DNA of 64,000 nt from Bradyrhizobium sp. 139 (GTDB lineage Bacteria > Pseudomonadota > Alphaproteobacteria > Rhizobiales > Xanthobacteraceae): positions 34,215 through 98,214 of the forward strand of contig NZ_JADPKS010000103.1 of assembly GCF_023074175.1 (NCBI RefSeq). Direction: 5' to 3'. Positions 49,492-58,795 of this stretch are shown here, piece after piece. Under the pieces are notes generated by a model. That model had not been told where the DNA came from. It saw nothing but the letters and a program-made list of their open reading frames with translations, and ran no database searches. The translations under genes were made by a program, and so were the position numbers. Positions within the stretch are counted from its first letter, which is position 1; every line of letters begins with the position of its first letter.

Positions 49492-51060
49492 TTGACGAGT
49501 GCACAACAGGATGTGCAAGCCAAGGCGGTCCATTCGGCAGAGCTTGGGGGCGGCGGTCGCTTTCGACGCTTGATGAAGGGCTGGTCGGCGAACCTGGTTC
49601 AGACCTTTCTTGGTCTGGTCCAGCAGCTTCTTCTGATTCCTGTCTTCCTGCATGTCTGGACCGGCGAGATGCTGGCAGCTTGGCTGGCGATCTATGCGGC
49701 AGGAAGCCTCGCCGTCATCGCAGATGCGGGACTGCAACTGCGCGCCATCAACAGGTTTCTCGCCTTCAAGACTTGCCGCGATTGCGACGGGCGGACTGCG
49801 AATTTTTATGCCGCGATGCTGCGGATCTATGTCGGGGGCGACGTCGGGCTCTGCGTGCTGCTGGTCGTCGGCGCTCTCTTCATGCCGCCATCCGGGCTCC
49901 TGGGATTTCACACGACGCCTTCGTTCGATGCGGCCCTGCTCGTGATGATCGTCGGCGTGCTGCTCGCGCTGCCGGCCAATCTGGTCTCGGGACTCTATCG
50001 AGCACGAGGCAAGTACGGCCGGACCGTCTGGCTGCAGAACGGTGCGCTTCTGATCGGCCAGATCGCGCAGTTGATCGCTCTTACCACGACCGGCAGCCTC
50101 GTCGCCGTGGCGGCGGCTTTCGTATCGATGCAGGTTCTGTTGATGATCTATCTCGTCGCATATGATGCGCCACGCCTGTTTCCGTTTCTGCGCGCGGGCC
50201 GCGGCGACAGGACCTGGCGCTGGGCGGCCGGCCAGTTTGGTCGCGCATTCCCCTTCGCCGTGGCGAACTTGTCGGAACTGGCACTCGTGAACGCACCGGT
50301 GCTGATGGTTTCCGCCCTCGTCGTGGATCGTGTCGCCGTAGCCCAGTGGGGCCTGACGCGTGTGATCGCGAGTTTTCTCAGGGGACTCTGCGCACAGGTG
50401 ACGCTGCCGATCGCGGCCGAGCTCGGCCATGACTACGCCATCGGCGATAGGGAGCGGCTGCGCCAGCTCTATGCGCGTGGTTCGACGTTCGTCACGGTGA
50501 TTGCCAGCACGATCGTGGCCGGCCTGCTGCCGTTCTGGCCTGACTTCTTCACGCTCTGGACGCACGGCAGCATTCCTTATGATGCGCCGCTCGCGCACAC
50601 ACTCTTGCTCGGATCGGCTGCCGTGGCGCCATCGCTGCTTGCACTTTCCTTCGCCAACCATAGCAATCGAGGCGATCTCCTGGTCCGGACCAAGGGTCTC
50701 CAGCTTATCGTGTTCCTGGTGCTTTCGGTCGTCTCGATCCGCTGGCTTGGACCGCTTGGGGCGGCGCTCGCGGTCGTCGCGAGCGATCTTTTGGTCCAGT
50801 TCGGACTGCTCGGGTTCGTCATCATGGGGGCGACGCTACGGCACCCGGTACGTCATGCGCTCTTCCTGGCGGCCGTCGCGTCGGCTATTGTGCTGTCGGG
50901 CTGGGCCATTGGCATCGGGATCGCTTCGCTTGCGCCGTCGACCGGGTTCGTCCACTTCGTTGCCGAGAGCGCAACCTGGTTGATTGTGGTCGGCATCGTC
51001 GCAAGTCCGCTTCTAAACAAGCGACTTCGCGATGGCCTGATCGCCCGCATTCCGGCGTAG
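49492..51060 (+). CDS. Wzx-type oligosaccharide flippase (MOP superfamily)
   Basis: This 522-residue protein has about twelve membrane segments and the polysaccharide-flippase layout. It starts with an amphipathic stretch then NLVQTFLGLVQQLLLIPVFL, and the conserved VIADAGLQLRAINRFLAFK loop is present. It starts at TTG with AGGAAGGA about 7 bases upstream. It would move lipid-linked repeat units across the inner membrane before polymerisation by the Wzy-like proteins at 55.9-58.6 kb. No ATG fits as well. Confidence 0.85.
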   Translation: MTSAQQDVQAKAVHSAELGGGGRFRRLMKGWSANLVQTFLGLVQQLLLIPVFLHVWTGEMLAAWLAIYAAGSLAVIADAGLQLRAINRFLAFKTCRDCDGRTANFYAAMLRIYVGGDVGLCVLLVVGALFMPPSGLLGFHTTPSFDAALLVMIVGVLLALPANLVSGLYRARGKYGRTVWLQNGALLIGQIAQLIALTTTGSLVAVAAAFVSMQVLLMIYLVAYDAPRLFPFLRAGRGDRTWRWAAGQFGRAFPFAVANLSELALVNAPVLMVSALVVDRVAVAQWGLTRVIASFLRGLCAQVTLPIAAELGHDYAIGDRERLRQLYARGSTFVTVIASTIVAGLLPFWPDFFTLWTHGSIPYDAPLAHTLLLGSAAVAPSLLALSFANHSNRGDLLVRTKGLQLIVFLVLSVVSIRWLGPLGAALAVVASDLLVQFGLLGFVIMGATLRHPVRHALFLAAVASAIVLSGWAIGIGIASLAPSTGFVHFVAESATWLIVVGIVASPLLNKRLRDGLIARIPA

Positions 51061-51090
51061 CCATACAGCGAGGGTGGGCGGAACGATGGC

Positions 51091-52299
51091 TCAGTGCCGC
51101 GTCAGCGCCAGGCGATGTTTGAGGCGCTCCATCTGCCGTGCAAACTGCTGGCGCCCGACCTCGGTCTCCTCGGCGAATTGCTGAAGTCTTCGCTGACCCG
51201 CAACGCGCAGCGTTTCACGGGTCCCATCGGCGCGAAGATTGATGATCGCATCGGCCAGCGATCGCGGATTGTCATAGTCGAACAGGATGGCGGCATCACC
51301 CGCCTGCACCTTGAACGCCTCGGGATAGACAACGGGTGTTCCGACCGCCCAGGCTTCCAGGGGCGGCAAATTGGTTGGCCCAAAATAGGTCGGCATCACC
51401 AGCGCCGATGCGCCCCGGTAGAGTGCGCCGAGCTCGGCAGAATCGACGAAGCCGATGATGGAGACCTGCTCGGCAAGGCCATAATGCGTGATGGCTCTGT
51501 CGATGTTCTCGCGTCCGCCCCGATCGGACCCGCACAGCACGAGCCGCTCGACGATGCCCTGCTCGCGCAGCAGAGCAAGCGCTGCCAGAAGGGTGATGTG
51601 GTTCTTGTGCGGCCAGAACTGGGCCGGATAGAACAGATAGCCCGGCTCGAGCCGGTACTTGCCGAGGATCGTCGCATCGGCCGCCTCATCCGTGGCGGAT
51701 TGATCGATGTAGGTCGAGGGCGAGAAGGGGATGCAGACCGCGCGCTCCCTTTCCATGCCGTAGCGCCGGCACAGATTTTCGACCAGTTCCGGCGCGTTGA
51801 CGATCACCAGAGCCGCCTTCATGCTCGCGAGACCGAACAGGATTTCGCGCCGTTCGAACTCGCCGAATGCACGAACCTCGGGAAATTCCGGCGCATCGCG
51901 ATGACAACCGTCGAAGATCGTGATGATGAACGGAAGCTGGTAGAGCAACAGGTGTCGCTTCGATGTCGAGGTGAAATGCACGATGTCGACGCCGTCTCTG
52001 ACGAGGGCTCGTTCGAACGGTGATTTCAGCCGCCAGGCGATCTGGGCAAGATCGAACGGCCGGCAGTATTTGAGGAACAAAAATAGATAGTCCACCACGC
52101 TGAATTTCAGCAGCCGAGCCTCGATCCCGAACTGCTTCAGGATCTCCAGCGACTTGGGATAGGGCGAGTACACCAGCACTTCGTTGTTGGACTTGGCGGC
52201 CCAGTCGCGCAACCAAAGCACGTCATTCAAGGGCTGCTGGAAGCCGCCGCCGACCTCGACAGCCTGTTCGAGCATCACGGCCAGGCGCAACGGTCTCAC
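51091..52299 (-). CDS. Family 4 glycosyltransferase
   Basis: This 402-residue GT-B enzyme has the donor-binding C-terminal segment YFGPTNLPPLEAWAVGTPVV with its glutamates, and the middle loop YPAQFWPHKNHI. I chose the GTG at 52299 because it overlaps the stop of the upstream methyltransferase gene (GTGA), the pattern of this operon; an ATG at 52338 has a nearby GAGG but overlaps that gene by 43 bp. It adds one sugar to the repeat unit; donor and linkage are unknown. It is the last gene of the minus-strand group. Confidence 0.85.
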   Translation of the reverse strand: MRPLRLAVMLEQAVEVGGGFQQPLNDVLWLRDWAAKSNNEVLVYSPYPKSLEILKQFGIEARLLKFSVVDYLFLFLKYCRPFDLAQIAWRLKSPFERALVRDGVDIVHFTSTSKRHLLLYQLPFIITIFDGCHRDAPEFPEVRAFGEFERREILFGLASMKAALVIVNAPELVENLCRRYGMERERAVCIPFSPSTYIDQSATDEAADATILGKYRLEPGYLFYPAQFWPHKNHITLLAALALLREQGIVERLVLCGSDRGGRENIDRAITHYGLAEQVSIIGFVDSAELGALYRGASALVMPTYFGPTNLPPLEAWAVGTPVVYPEAFKVQAGDAAILFDYDNPRSLADAIINLRADGTRETLRVAGQRRLQQFAEETEVGRQQFARQMERLKHRLALTRH

Positions 52300-53063
52300 G
52301 GCGCGACGCTCTTTCTGGCGACGGAATAGGCGGCCCATGTCCTCGAGACGGGCGAGTCACCGGACAGCCAAGCATAGTCGCCAAGCGGTTCAAAGCCGCA
52401 GGCCTTGAGCGAAGCATTGATTTCGAACGGAAACCAGTATCGCATCCGATGCGTCTCATCGACGCGCCGGATGGTCCCGTGATCGGTGTCCTCGCAGAAC
52501 AGGGTGTAGTTCACGAGAACGGTCGCTTTCAGCTCGTCATGATCGGATTGAGCGATCCGGGTGAGGCGCAGTGGCTTGCGTTCGATGACTTTGACGCGCG
52601 TCTCGACCCCCTGTGCGAGCACGGCTCCGCCGTACCAGTAGTCAAAGAAGAACACGCCGCCGGGCTTCAGCGCCGCGTAAGCGGTCCTGAACAGTTGCTC
52701 CAGCCTCTCGCGATCGTTCTGGTAGCTAGCCACATGGAACAGCGACACCACGGTGTCGAAGCCATGTTCCGGTCCGGCTTCGCAGGCGTCGCCCTGGCGG
52801 AAGGGAATGGCCAGTCCTGCCTGCTCGGCCCGGGACTTTGCCCGTGCGATCATTTCGTGGCTCAGATCGATGCCGGCAACGCTCCAGCCGCGACGGGCGA
52901 ATTCGATGGCATGGAGCCCTGTGCCGCAGCCGAGGTCGAGCACCTTGCCCGATGTGACACCGTGGTCGCGCAGGCGCGTCTCCACGAAATCCACCTCCGA
53001 AGCGTAGCTTTTGTCTTCGTACAGCAGATCGTACCAAGGGGCGTATTCCGCGAAGACCGTCAC
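52296..53063 (-). CDS. Class I SAM-dependent methyltransferase
   Basis: This 255-residue enzyme has the AdoMet motif VLDLGCGTGLHAIEFARRG and DACEAGPEHGFDTVV. The GTG start overlaps the stop of the aminotransferase gene (GTGA), and its own stop overlaps the next gene. It closely follows a perosamine-synthase-like gene, and N-methyl or O-methyl perosamine derivatives are common in bacterial glycans, so sugar methylation is likely. Whether the target is N or O cannot be read. The C-terminal half is characteristic of small-molecule rather than protein methyltransferases. Confidence 0.84.
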   Translation of the reverse strand: MTVFAEYAPWYDLLYEDKSYASEVDFVETRLRDHGVTSGKVLDLGCGTGLHAIEFARRGWSVAGIDLSHEMIARAKSRAEQAGLAIPFRQGDACEAGPEHGFDTVVSLFHVASYQNDRERLEQLFRTAYAALKPGGVFFFDYWYGGAVLAQGVETRVKVIERKPLRLTRIAQSDHDELKATVLVNYTLFCEDTDHGTIRRVDETHRMRYWFPFEINASLKACGFEPLGDYAWLSGDSPVSRTWAAYSVARKSVAP

Positions 53064-54181
53064 GCCAGGATCTCCTTGAGAGCCTGGGCCGAGCGCGCGA
53101 TCTCGTCTTCAGTCAATGCAAGGCCGCTCGGCAGATAGAAGCCGCGGCGAGCGATGCGCTCGGCGTGCGGGTGGGAATCGTTCAGCATGAATCCCATGCG
53201 GCGCAGCACGGGCTGCTCGTGCATGCACCAGAAGAACGGCCGTGTGCCGATGCCCTTCTGCGCGAGACGCCGCATCGCCTCCTTGGCATCGAACGGAACG
53301 TCGTCATCGAGGACAATCCCGTAGACCCAGTAGATGTTGTCGGCGTAGTTTGTGCGAGGAACGGGACGACGGATGCCGGCCACGTTCTCGAGATGCTCGT
53401 CGTAGAGCCGGCCTGTCCGGCGCTTGATCTCGACAGTGCGGGGCAGGCCTTCGATCTGTGCGACGCCGAGCGCGGCCTGCAAATTGGTCAAGCGCGCGTT
53501 CCAGCCGAGTTCCTCGTGAATGAAACGCTGCTGCGGCTGGAAGCAGAGGTTACGCAGGCTCGCCAGGCGCTCCGCGAGCGCGTCATCGTCCGTGAGGATC
53601 ATGCCTCCTTCGCCGGTCGTGACGTGCTTGTTGGGATAGAAGCTGAACGTCGAGACGTCGCCGAAGCTGCCGCACGGTGCGCCCCGATAGGTCTGGCCAT
53701 GCATCTCGGCTGCATCCTCGATCACCTTCAGACCCCGCTTGCGGGCGAGATCGAGGATCGGTGCGAGATCAACCGGGAGACCGTAGATGTGCACCAGCAT
53801 GATCGCACGTGTGCGTGGGGTCAGAGCTGCTTCCACCCCTTCGATCGTCATGTTCCAGGTTGCGGGATCGCAATCCACCGCCAACGGAACGAGTCCCGCC
53901 CGGACCACAGCTGCGGCGCAGCTAATGATCGTGAAGGTGGGGATGATGACCTCGTCGCCCGGTTCGAGGCCCAGCGCATGCACGGCGATGTCGAGCGCGA
54001 CGGAGCCGTTGGTCACGGCGACGCCGTGCCGCCGCCCCGCGACCTCGGCCATCCCTTGCTCGAAGCGCTTGATGAAGGGGCCCTCGGAGGAAATCCATCC
54101 GGTCCGGACGCATTCCGCCAGATATGCAGCTTCGTTCCCGTCCAGCAGCGGGGTGTTGACCGGAATGAAGTCCCGGCTCAC
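53060..54181 (-). CDS. DegT/DnrJ/EryC1/StrS aminotransferase, perosamine-synthase-like
   Basis: This 373-residue PLP enzyme has the PLP lysine K185, in SFYPNKHVTTGEGG, and the N-terminal IPVNTPLLDGNEAAYLAECV and GWISSEGPFIKRFE that resemble GDP-perosamine synthase (Per/RfbE). GDP-perosamine is made from GDP-4-keto-6-deoxymannose, which Gmd (63482) would supply. Other 4-aminosugar synthases are possible. The GTG start overlaps the stop of the cupin gene (GTGA), and the methyltransferase follows by overlap. Confidence 0.85.
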   Translation of the reverse strand: MSRDFIPVNTPLLDGNEAAYLAECVRTGWISSEGPFIKRFEQGMAEVAGRRHGVAVTNGSVALDIAVHALGLEPGDEVIIPTFTIISCAAAVVRAGLVPLAVDCDPATWNMTIEGVEAALTPRTRAIMLVHIYGLPVDLAPILDLARKRGLKVIEDAAEMHGQTYRGAPCGSFGDVSTFSFYPNKHVTTGEGGMILTDDDALAERLASLRNLCFQPQQRFIHEELGWNARLTNLQAALGVAQIEGLPRTVEIKRRTGRLYDEHLENVAGIRRPVPRTNYADNIYWVYGIVLDDDVPFDAKEAMRRLAQKGIGTRPFFWCMHEQPVLRRMGFMLNDSHPHAERIARRGFYLPSGLALTEDEIARSAQALKEILA

Positions 54182-54624
54182 GAGACCGGACCCTTGATCC
54201 GGATTTCCGATGCCGGCACTTCATCAAAGCGGGTCTTGTCGTTTTCCCCGGCATACGGACCCTGCTTGATCTCGAACATCTCGAGCGGCTCCAGCACATG
54301 GAAACCGTGGGCGCCGCTGCACAGCAGGATGATGTCGCCGGCGCAAAGCACGCGGCTCTCCAGATAGGATTCCGCTTCGGTGTAGAAGTCGACTTGGAGC
54401 TTGCCTTTCTGGATCAGCAGAACTTCCTGCGTGAAGTGCACCTCCCGCGTCACCTTGTTGTGGCGATGGGGGGCGATGCTCTTGCCCTCGGGATGGCTCA
54501 TGAAGGCAAGCTGCTGCGACAGCTCTGGCGAAGAAAAGAACGTGATGCCAGGCTGGCGGAAGGATGCCCGCACGATGATCGCATACAGCTGACCATCGAA
54601 TCGGCAGTGTTCGATGCTGTCCAC
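54178..54624 (-). CDS. Cupin-fold protein of the sugar operon
   Basis: This 148-residue protein has a single cupin domain with HRHNK and EVLLIQKGKLQVDFY, then the second histidine region GAHGFHVLE. It starts at GTG with TTAGGGTAA upstream and overlaps the aminotransferase gene by 4 bp. Cupins in these loci include sugar isomerases (FdtA/WxcM-type) and epimerases; the short length and the HxH pattern here could fit a 3,4-ketoisomerase or a regulatory cupin. I cannot decide. Confidence 0.7.
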   Translation of the reverse strand: MDSIEHCRFDGQLYAIIVRASFRQPGITFFSSPELSQQLAFMSHPEGKSIAPHRHNKVTREVHFTQEVLLIQKGKLQVDFYTEAESYLESRVLCAGDIILLCSGAHGFHVLEPLEMFEIKQGPYAGENDKTRFDEVPASEIRIKGPVS

Positions 54625-54730
54625 CCAAGTTACCCTAAAATGTAAGAAATTGCAGCATGTTAGCTACAGGTCGGTGTGACTTTGGCCATTTTCAGTGGTG
54701 CCGTCAAGACCGCCGGGCGACTGCGAATGC

Positions 54731-55918
54731 CTATCGTTTGATGTGCTCGACGAAGTCGAGAATCTCTCGGACGCGCAGATTGAAGTTGTGTCGTGAAAGT
54801 GTCGTCTGCTGCCCGGTTGCCGCAATTGCCAGGCGAGCGCGATCGTCGCCCAGATACCGGTCGATCGATGCGGCACAGTCCTCGGGCGTTCGCCAGACGG
54901 TGACGTCCCGGGACGCCTCGAACAGGGTATCCAGATTCCGCTTGTAGTCGGTGAGCAGAAAGGTCCCGACGCCGGTCGCCTCGAAGAGGCGCATGTTGCC
55001 TGCCTCCTCGCCCGCAATGTCGATATGCGAGTTCAGCGTCACGCGGGAGCGTCTCAGCACCTGATACATCTCCGTTCCCCAGACCTCTCCCTGGAAGCAC
55101 CGCCAGAGCGGCGAGGATAAGGGAAGGGAATTCGGAATGTTCCCCCAGAGCTTCAGGTCGAAGCGGTTGGCGATGAACTCCAACAGCGCAATGCGTTCGC
55201 GATGATCTTCCGATACCGAGCCGACGAAGGAGACGTCGACGTCCTGCTCCGCTGTGGGGGGGAGCCTGTCAAGGATGACCGGTTCGAAAGCCAGATGACT
55301 GACCTCTGCCGCCACACCCGCCGCGCGGAAGGCCCGGACGACCCGCGGCAGCTGGGACAGCATGAGGTCATACACACCCCAGCTCTCTCCGCGAGACGGC
55401 TCGATGCCGACCTGGCCAATGATCGTCGACACGCCCATGCCCCTGATTCGCTCGATCAGTTTGGTCGTGACGTAAAATACGTCCTGGTTGAGAATGAGGT
55501 CCGGCTTGAACGCCTCGATCTGGGCAAGAAGAACACGTTGGAGCTGTTCGCTGAGACGCGGGCTAAGTCCAACGCTTCGCGCAAGTGGCCTCAGCATCGG
55601 CTTGAGGGGCGCGACGGCACGTTGCAGCCATCCCGGCAAGCGATCCTTCCTGCTGTCAGCAAACTCCGGCGAGACGTCGAAGGCCATGCCGTGTTCGCGG
55701 GCCCAGGCGGATTGGAGCCATACGTTATTGACGTGAATCTCCGCAGCTTCGTGTCCATGCGCCCTGAAGTTGCTCGAATAGAAGTCGGCGACGCCAAACA
55801 GGCTCGCGTTTCGGACCGCCATTTGCTCGGCACAGGAGGCTGCGGCCAGATCAGCCTCGCGGCCATAGAGCCATCTCAGAAAACGAGGATAGTCTCCGTT
55901 CAGGACGAGCACGCGCAT
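54731..55918 (-). CDS. CgeB-like glycosyltransferase
   Basis: This 395-residue protein of GT-B fold has a C-terminal segment EEAGNMRLFEATGVGTFLLT, the CgeB/DUF3880-family signature that holds the donor-binding acid, preceded by VLRRSRVTLNSHIDIA. I chose the ATG at 55918 (MRVLVLNGDYPRF), the start of the fold; a GTG at 55951 adds 11 residues without a ribosome site. It is in the minus-strand operon, between the cupin gene and the Wzy-like pair. Its acceptor is unknown. Confidence 0.8.
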   Translation of the reverse strand: MRVLVLNGDYPRFLRWLYGREADLAAASCAEQMAVRNASLFGVADFYSSNFRAHGHEAAEIHVNNVWLQSAWAREHGMAFDVSPEFADSRKDRLPGWLQRAVAPLKPMLRPLARSVGLSPRLSEQLQRVLLAQIEAFKPDLILNQDVFYVTTKLIERIRGMGVSTIIGQVGIEPSRGESWGVYDLMLSQLPRVVRAFRAAGVAAEVSHLAFEPVILDRLPPTAEQDVDVSFVGSVSEDHRERIALLEFIANRFDLKLWGNIPNSLPLSSPLWRCFQGEVWGTEMYQVLRRSRVTLNSHIDIAGEEAGNMRLFEATGVGTFLLTDYKRNLDTLFEASRDVTVWRTPEDCAASIDRYLGDDRARLAIAATGQQTTLSRHNFNLRVREILDFVEHIKR

Positions 55919-55937
55919 GAAGCTCAATCTTTCCCGG

Positions 55938-57245
55938 TCAAGCTTCGCCACGGCGCTGCGATAGCGGCAAGCAAGGTGTAATGTACCACAACAGGAATGT
56001 CACCGCGGCGCCGTTTGTGACCATCAGAACCGAAAGCGGTACGTTGAGGAGTGTCTGGATCAATAGTCCGCTCGACAGGATGATGAATCTGGCTGGCAGG
56101 CTCTTCGATGTGTAGTTCCCGATCGACAGGATAAATCCCGACAAAAGAGCGCTTACTGGCGCAAAGGCCGAGCCCACCGACGCAATTCCCTCGGTTGCGA
56201 GCAGGGATGCATTCATGTTTCCGACCGGATAGTTGCGGGCAAGGATCACCCCCAGCTGCTCGGAGTAGGGGCAGCCGATGTAAGACGCCACCAGCGAGAT
56301 CTGACAGAAGTGCGTGGCTGCGTGCTGCGAAAAGAAGTCGTTGTAGACGTCGAGGGAAATCGACGGAAACGCAATCATCCGGAAATTGACGGATCCGAAA
56401 TAGTCGATGAGCTGAGCCTGCGATATCGTGCCGGTGCTGACCAGCAGCGCCAGGATGACCCCGAGCAGGACGGGCGCCAGCAATGACAAGATCACCGTGA
56501 GCCTTGGCTGCACATAGCTCGACAGCAGCCACAGGAAAGTGAGCCAGGCCGGGGCAAAGAGCGTCGTCTTGGTCAGGGTGATCGGATAGAAGCAAAGGAT
56601 CAGAAGCAGAATCGCGAAGGCTGGAATGCGCGCCCTCGTCTCGACGAAGCACGCGAAGGCGAAGGGCAGGAGCGCGCCCAGCGTGATTCCGATCGCGTAT
56701 CTGAGCGGAGCCGGGAAATCCAGCTGATCGCGGAATCGATAGATTTCAGCAACGCCGACCAATTTGAAATTGTAATATGTGCCCGCGACGAGGGTGGCCA
56801 CGGCTGTGGCCAGGATCGCAATCAGGAGCCGGTTCAGGGTCCCCGGTGAGACGCTGATTTGAGGTTTTGTGGACCAATTGGTCAGCAGGGACGGGGCAAG
56901 GAACCCCACCAGGGAGGCCAGCGCAGACAGCCCGGTCAGCGTGTGATCGTAATCAAGTCGGGAAAATGGGATCAGCCAGAGGTAGCCGAGAACGATTGTG
57001 TACACATAGAAGCTCGCCAGATACCCGAAGCTGAAATGACGATAGGCGAAGACGACAGACAGCGCGACGGGCAAAACCACGAGGAGAGCGGCCCGGATGA
57101 TCGCGGACCGATCTAATTCGAAAATTCCCAGGTAACCGTACAGCTGCACAACGAAAGTCAACGACATGCAGCAAACGACTGCGTGCGCGACGAGGAACGC
57201 GAGAAGTCCGCGGTTCAGCTTGCCTGAGTAGCTCGAAATCTTCAT
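55938..57245 (-). CDS. Wzy-like polytopic protein, copy 2
   Basis: This 435-residue protein has about ten to eleven membrane segments and the periplasmic loop YNDFFSQHAATHFCQI to CPYSEQLGV, followed by GNMNASLLATEGIASVG. This pattern matches oligosaccharide repeat-unit polymerases, which link units on the periplasmic side. Its ATG overlaps the stop of the upstream paralogue by 4 bp (57242-57245), and it ends 20 bp before the CgeB-like gene. The two copies share about half of their residues in the loop. Confidence 0.75.
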   Translation of the reverse strand: MKISSYSGKLNRGLLAFLVAHAVVCCMSLTFVVQLYGYLGIFELDRSAIIRAALLVVLPVALSVVFAYRHFSFGYLASFYVYTIVLGYLWLIPFSRLDYDHTLTGLSALASLVGFLAPSLLTNWSTKPQISVSPGTLNRLLIAILATAVATLVAGTYYNFKLVGVAEIYRFRDQLDFPAPLRYAIGITLGALLPFAFACFVETRARIPAFAILLLILCFYPITLTKTTLFAPAWLTFLWLLSSYVQPRLTVILSLLAPVLLGVILALLVSTGTISQAQLIDYFGSVNFRMIAFPSISLDVYNDFFSQHAATHFCQISLVASYIGCPYSEQLGVILARNYPVGNMNASLLATEGIASVGSAFAPVSALLSGFILSIGNYTSKSLPARFIILSSGLLIQTLLNVPLSVLMVTNGAAVTFLLWYITPCLPLSQRRGEA

Positions 57246-58585
57246 CGTTTCGGCTCTAAAGTGCTTGGGGCGGGTGGATCTCCTAGCATATCGCGCGGCG
57301 CGATGTGCCAAAGCAGGAACAGGACGAGGATGCCGTGGGTCACGAGCGCGATCGTGAGCGGAACGTTGATCAAAATCTGCAGCAGCAGTCCGCCGGACAG
57401 GAGAATGAAGCGGCCGGGTAGCCCGGCGGAGGCACGATTGCCTAGGCTGATGATCAGTCCACAGACGAGGGCCGAAATGGGAGCGAGTTTCGTGCCGACC
57501 GAAGCGATGCCTTCGGTGGCAAAGAGCGAAGCGTTGAAGTAGCCCAGGTGATAACTGTCCGCCATGTAGACCGAGAGCTGCTCCTTGTAGGGACACGGCA
57601 TGACCAGCTTGAGCAGCGTTATCTGACAGAAATACGTCAGTTGATGGGTCGAGAAGAAGTCATTGTAGAAATCGAGCGCGCTTGAAGGCATCGCGATCAT
57701 CCGAAAGTTGACCGTTCCGAAGTAGACGAAGGCTTGCTCCGACGCCAAGCCGTATCGGTACAGCGCGGCGATCACGACGCCTGACAGGATCGGCAGCAGA
57801 AGGGAGAGAATGACTGCCATCCGGCATTCGAAGTAGAGGGATAACAGGGTGAGGAACACTAGCCAGCTCGGCGCCAGCAGGGAAACTTTGGTCAAAGTGA
57901 TCGGATAAAACAGTACGAGCGCCAGCAAGCAGAGTGCCGCGAGCGCATATCGCCTGAATTGGAAGAAGCAGGCATAGGCGAAAGGCAACAGGGCACCCGA
58001 GACGCTGCCGATGGCGTATTGCAGCCACTTCGGAAGGTCGATCTCGGCGCGAAACTTGTACATGTCCGCAGGAGGGGCGAGTCGAAACTGAAACGTGGCC
58101 CCGATCGCCAGAATGGCGATCGAAACCACGACGATGGCAGCCAGAATGATATGAAGTTGCCCGGCCGTTAGGGCAAAGCGCTGGCGGATGGGAGCGGTGA
58201 CAAACAATGCGGGAATGATGAAGGCGATTCCCGAGAGGAAGGCGGAAATCGCTGCCGCGCGGTGACCATAGGGAAAAGTCGAGAACTCGACGAGCCAGAT
58301 ATAACCCAGAATGAGCGTGTAGAAATAGAAGCCGAGGGCATAGCCGAAGCTGAAGCGCCTCATCGCGAAGACGATCGAGCACAAGGCAAAGGGGATCACG
58401 CCTATCGCGGCCGCCACGACGAGCTGGGGGCTATTCGCTGCCAAGGGCAGCAGGCGGCGGTAGTATTCGATAACGAAGATCAGGGAGACGCAGCTCGTCA
58501 CGATGTGACAGAGGATCGCCAGACTCAATCTATATCGATCGCGCACCGGCAATCTGGCCGCGGCGACATCGGGAACGGCATTCAT
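57242..58585 (-). CDS. Wzy-like polytopic protein, copy 1
   Basis: This 447-residue membrane protein is a paralogue of the next gene, with the loop YNDFFSTHQLTYFCQI to CPYKEQLSV, then YFNASLFATEGIASVG. I chose the ATG at 58585 (MNAVPDVAAARLP), where the first membrane region begins shortly after; a longer upstream frame lacks membrane character and a ribosome site. A tandem pair of polymerase-like genes is unusual, since one Wzy per repeat unit is normal; one may be a ligase-like or linkage-switching enzyme. Confidence 0.75.
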   Translation of the reverse strand: MNAVPDVAAARLPVRDRYRLSLAILCHIVTSCVSLIFVIEYYRRLLPLAANSPQLVVAAAIGVIPFALCSIVFAMRRFSFGYALGFYFYTLILGYIWLVEFSTFPYGHRAAAISAFLSGIAFIIPALFVTAPIRQRFALTAGQLHIILAAIVVVSIAILAIGATFQFRLAPPADMYKFRAEIDLPKWLQYAIGSVSGALLPFAYACFFQFRRYALAALCLLALVLFYPITLTKVSLLAPSWLVFLTLLSLYFECRMAVILSLLLPILSGVVIAALYRYGLASEQAFVYFGTVNFRMIAMPSSALDFYNDFFSTHQLTYFCQITLLKLVMPCPYKEQLSVYMADSYHLGYFNASLFATEGIASVGTKLAPISALVCGLIISLGNRASAGLPGRFILLSGGLLLQILINVPLTIALVTHGILVLFLLWHIAPRDMLGDPPAPSTLEPKR

Positions 58586-58795
58586 CGGTGGGTAAGGACG
58601 GCTGGGTTGCGTTCTGTCCCCAGTATCACGAAAACGGATGCGGGACCAAAAACTTGGTCGGGAACCGGGTGTCGCCGGGGCTGCGCGGGCAATATTGTCT
58701 TGATCGGCAACGAATTTCTCGAATATACGCTTTGCTGTCAGCGTCTTGGAAAGCACAATCAACCGGTGGCAAGGGACTGCCGAGAGGAAGGACGA

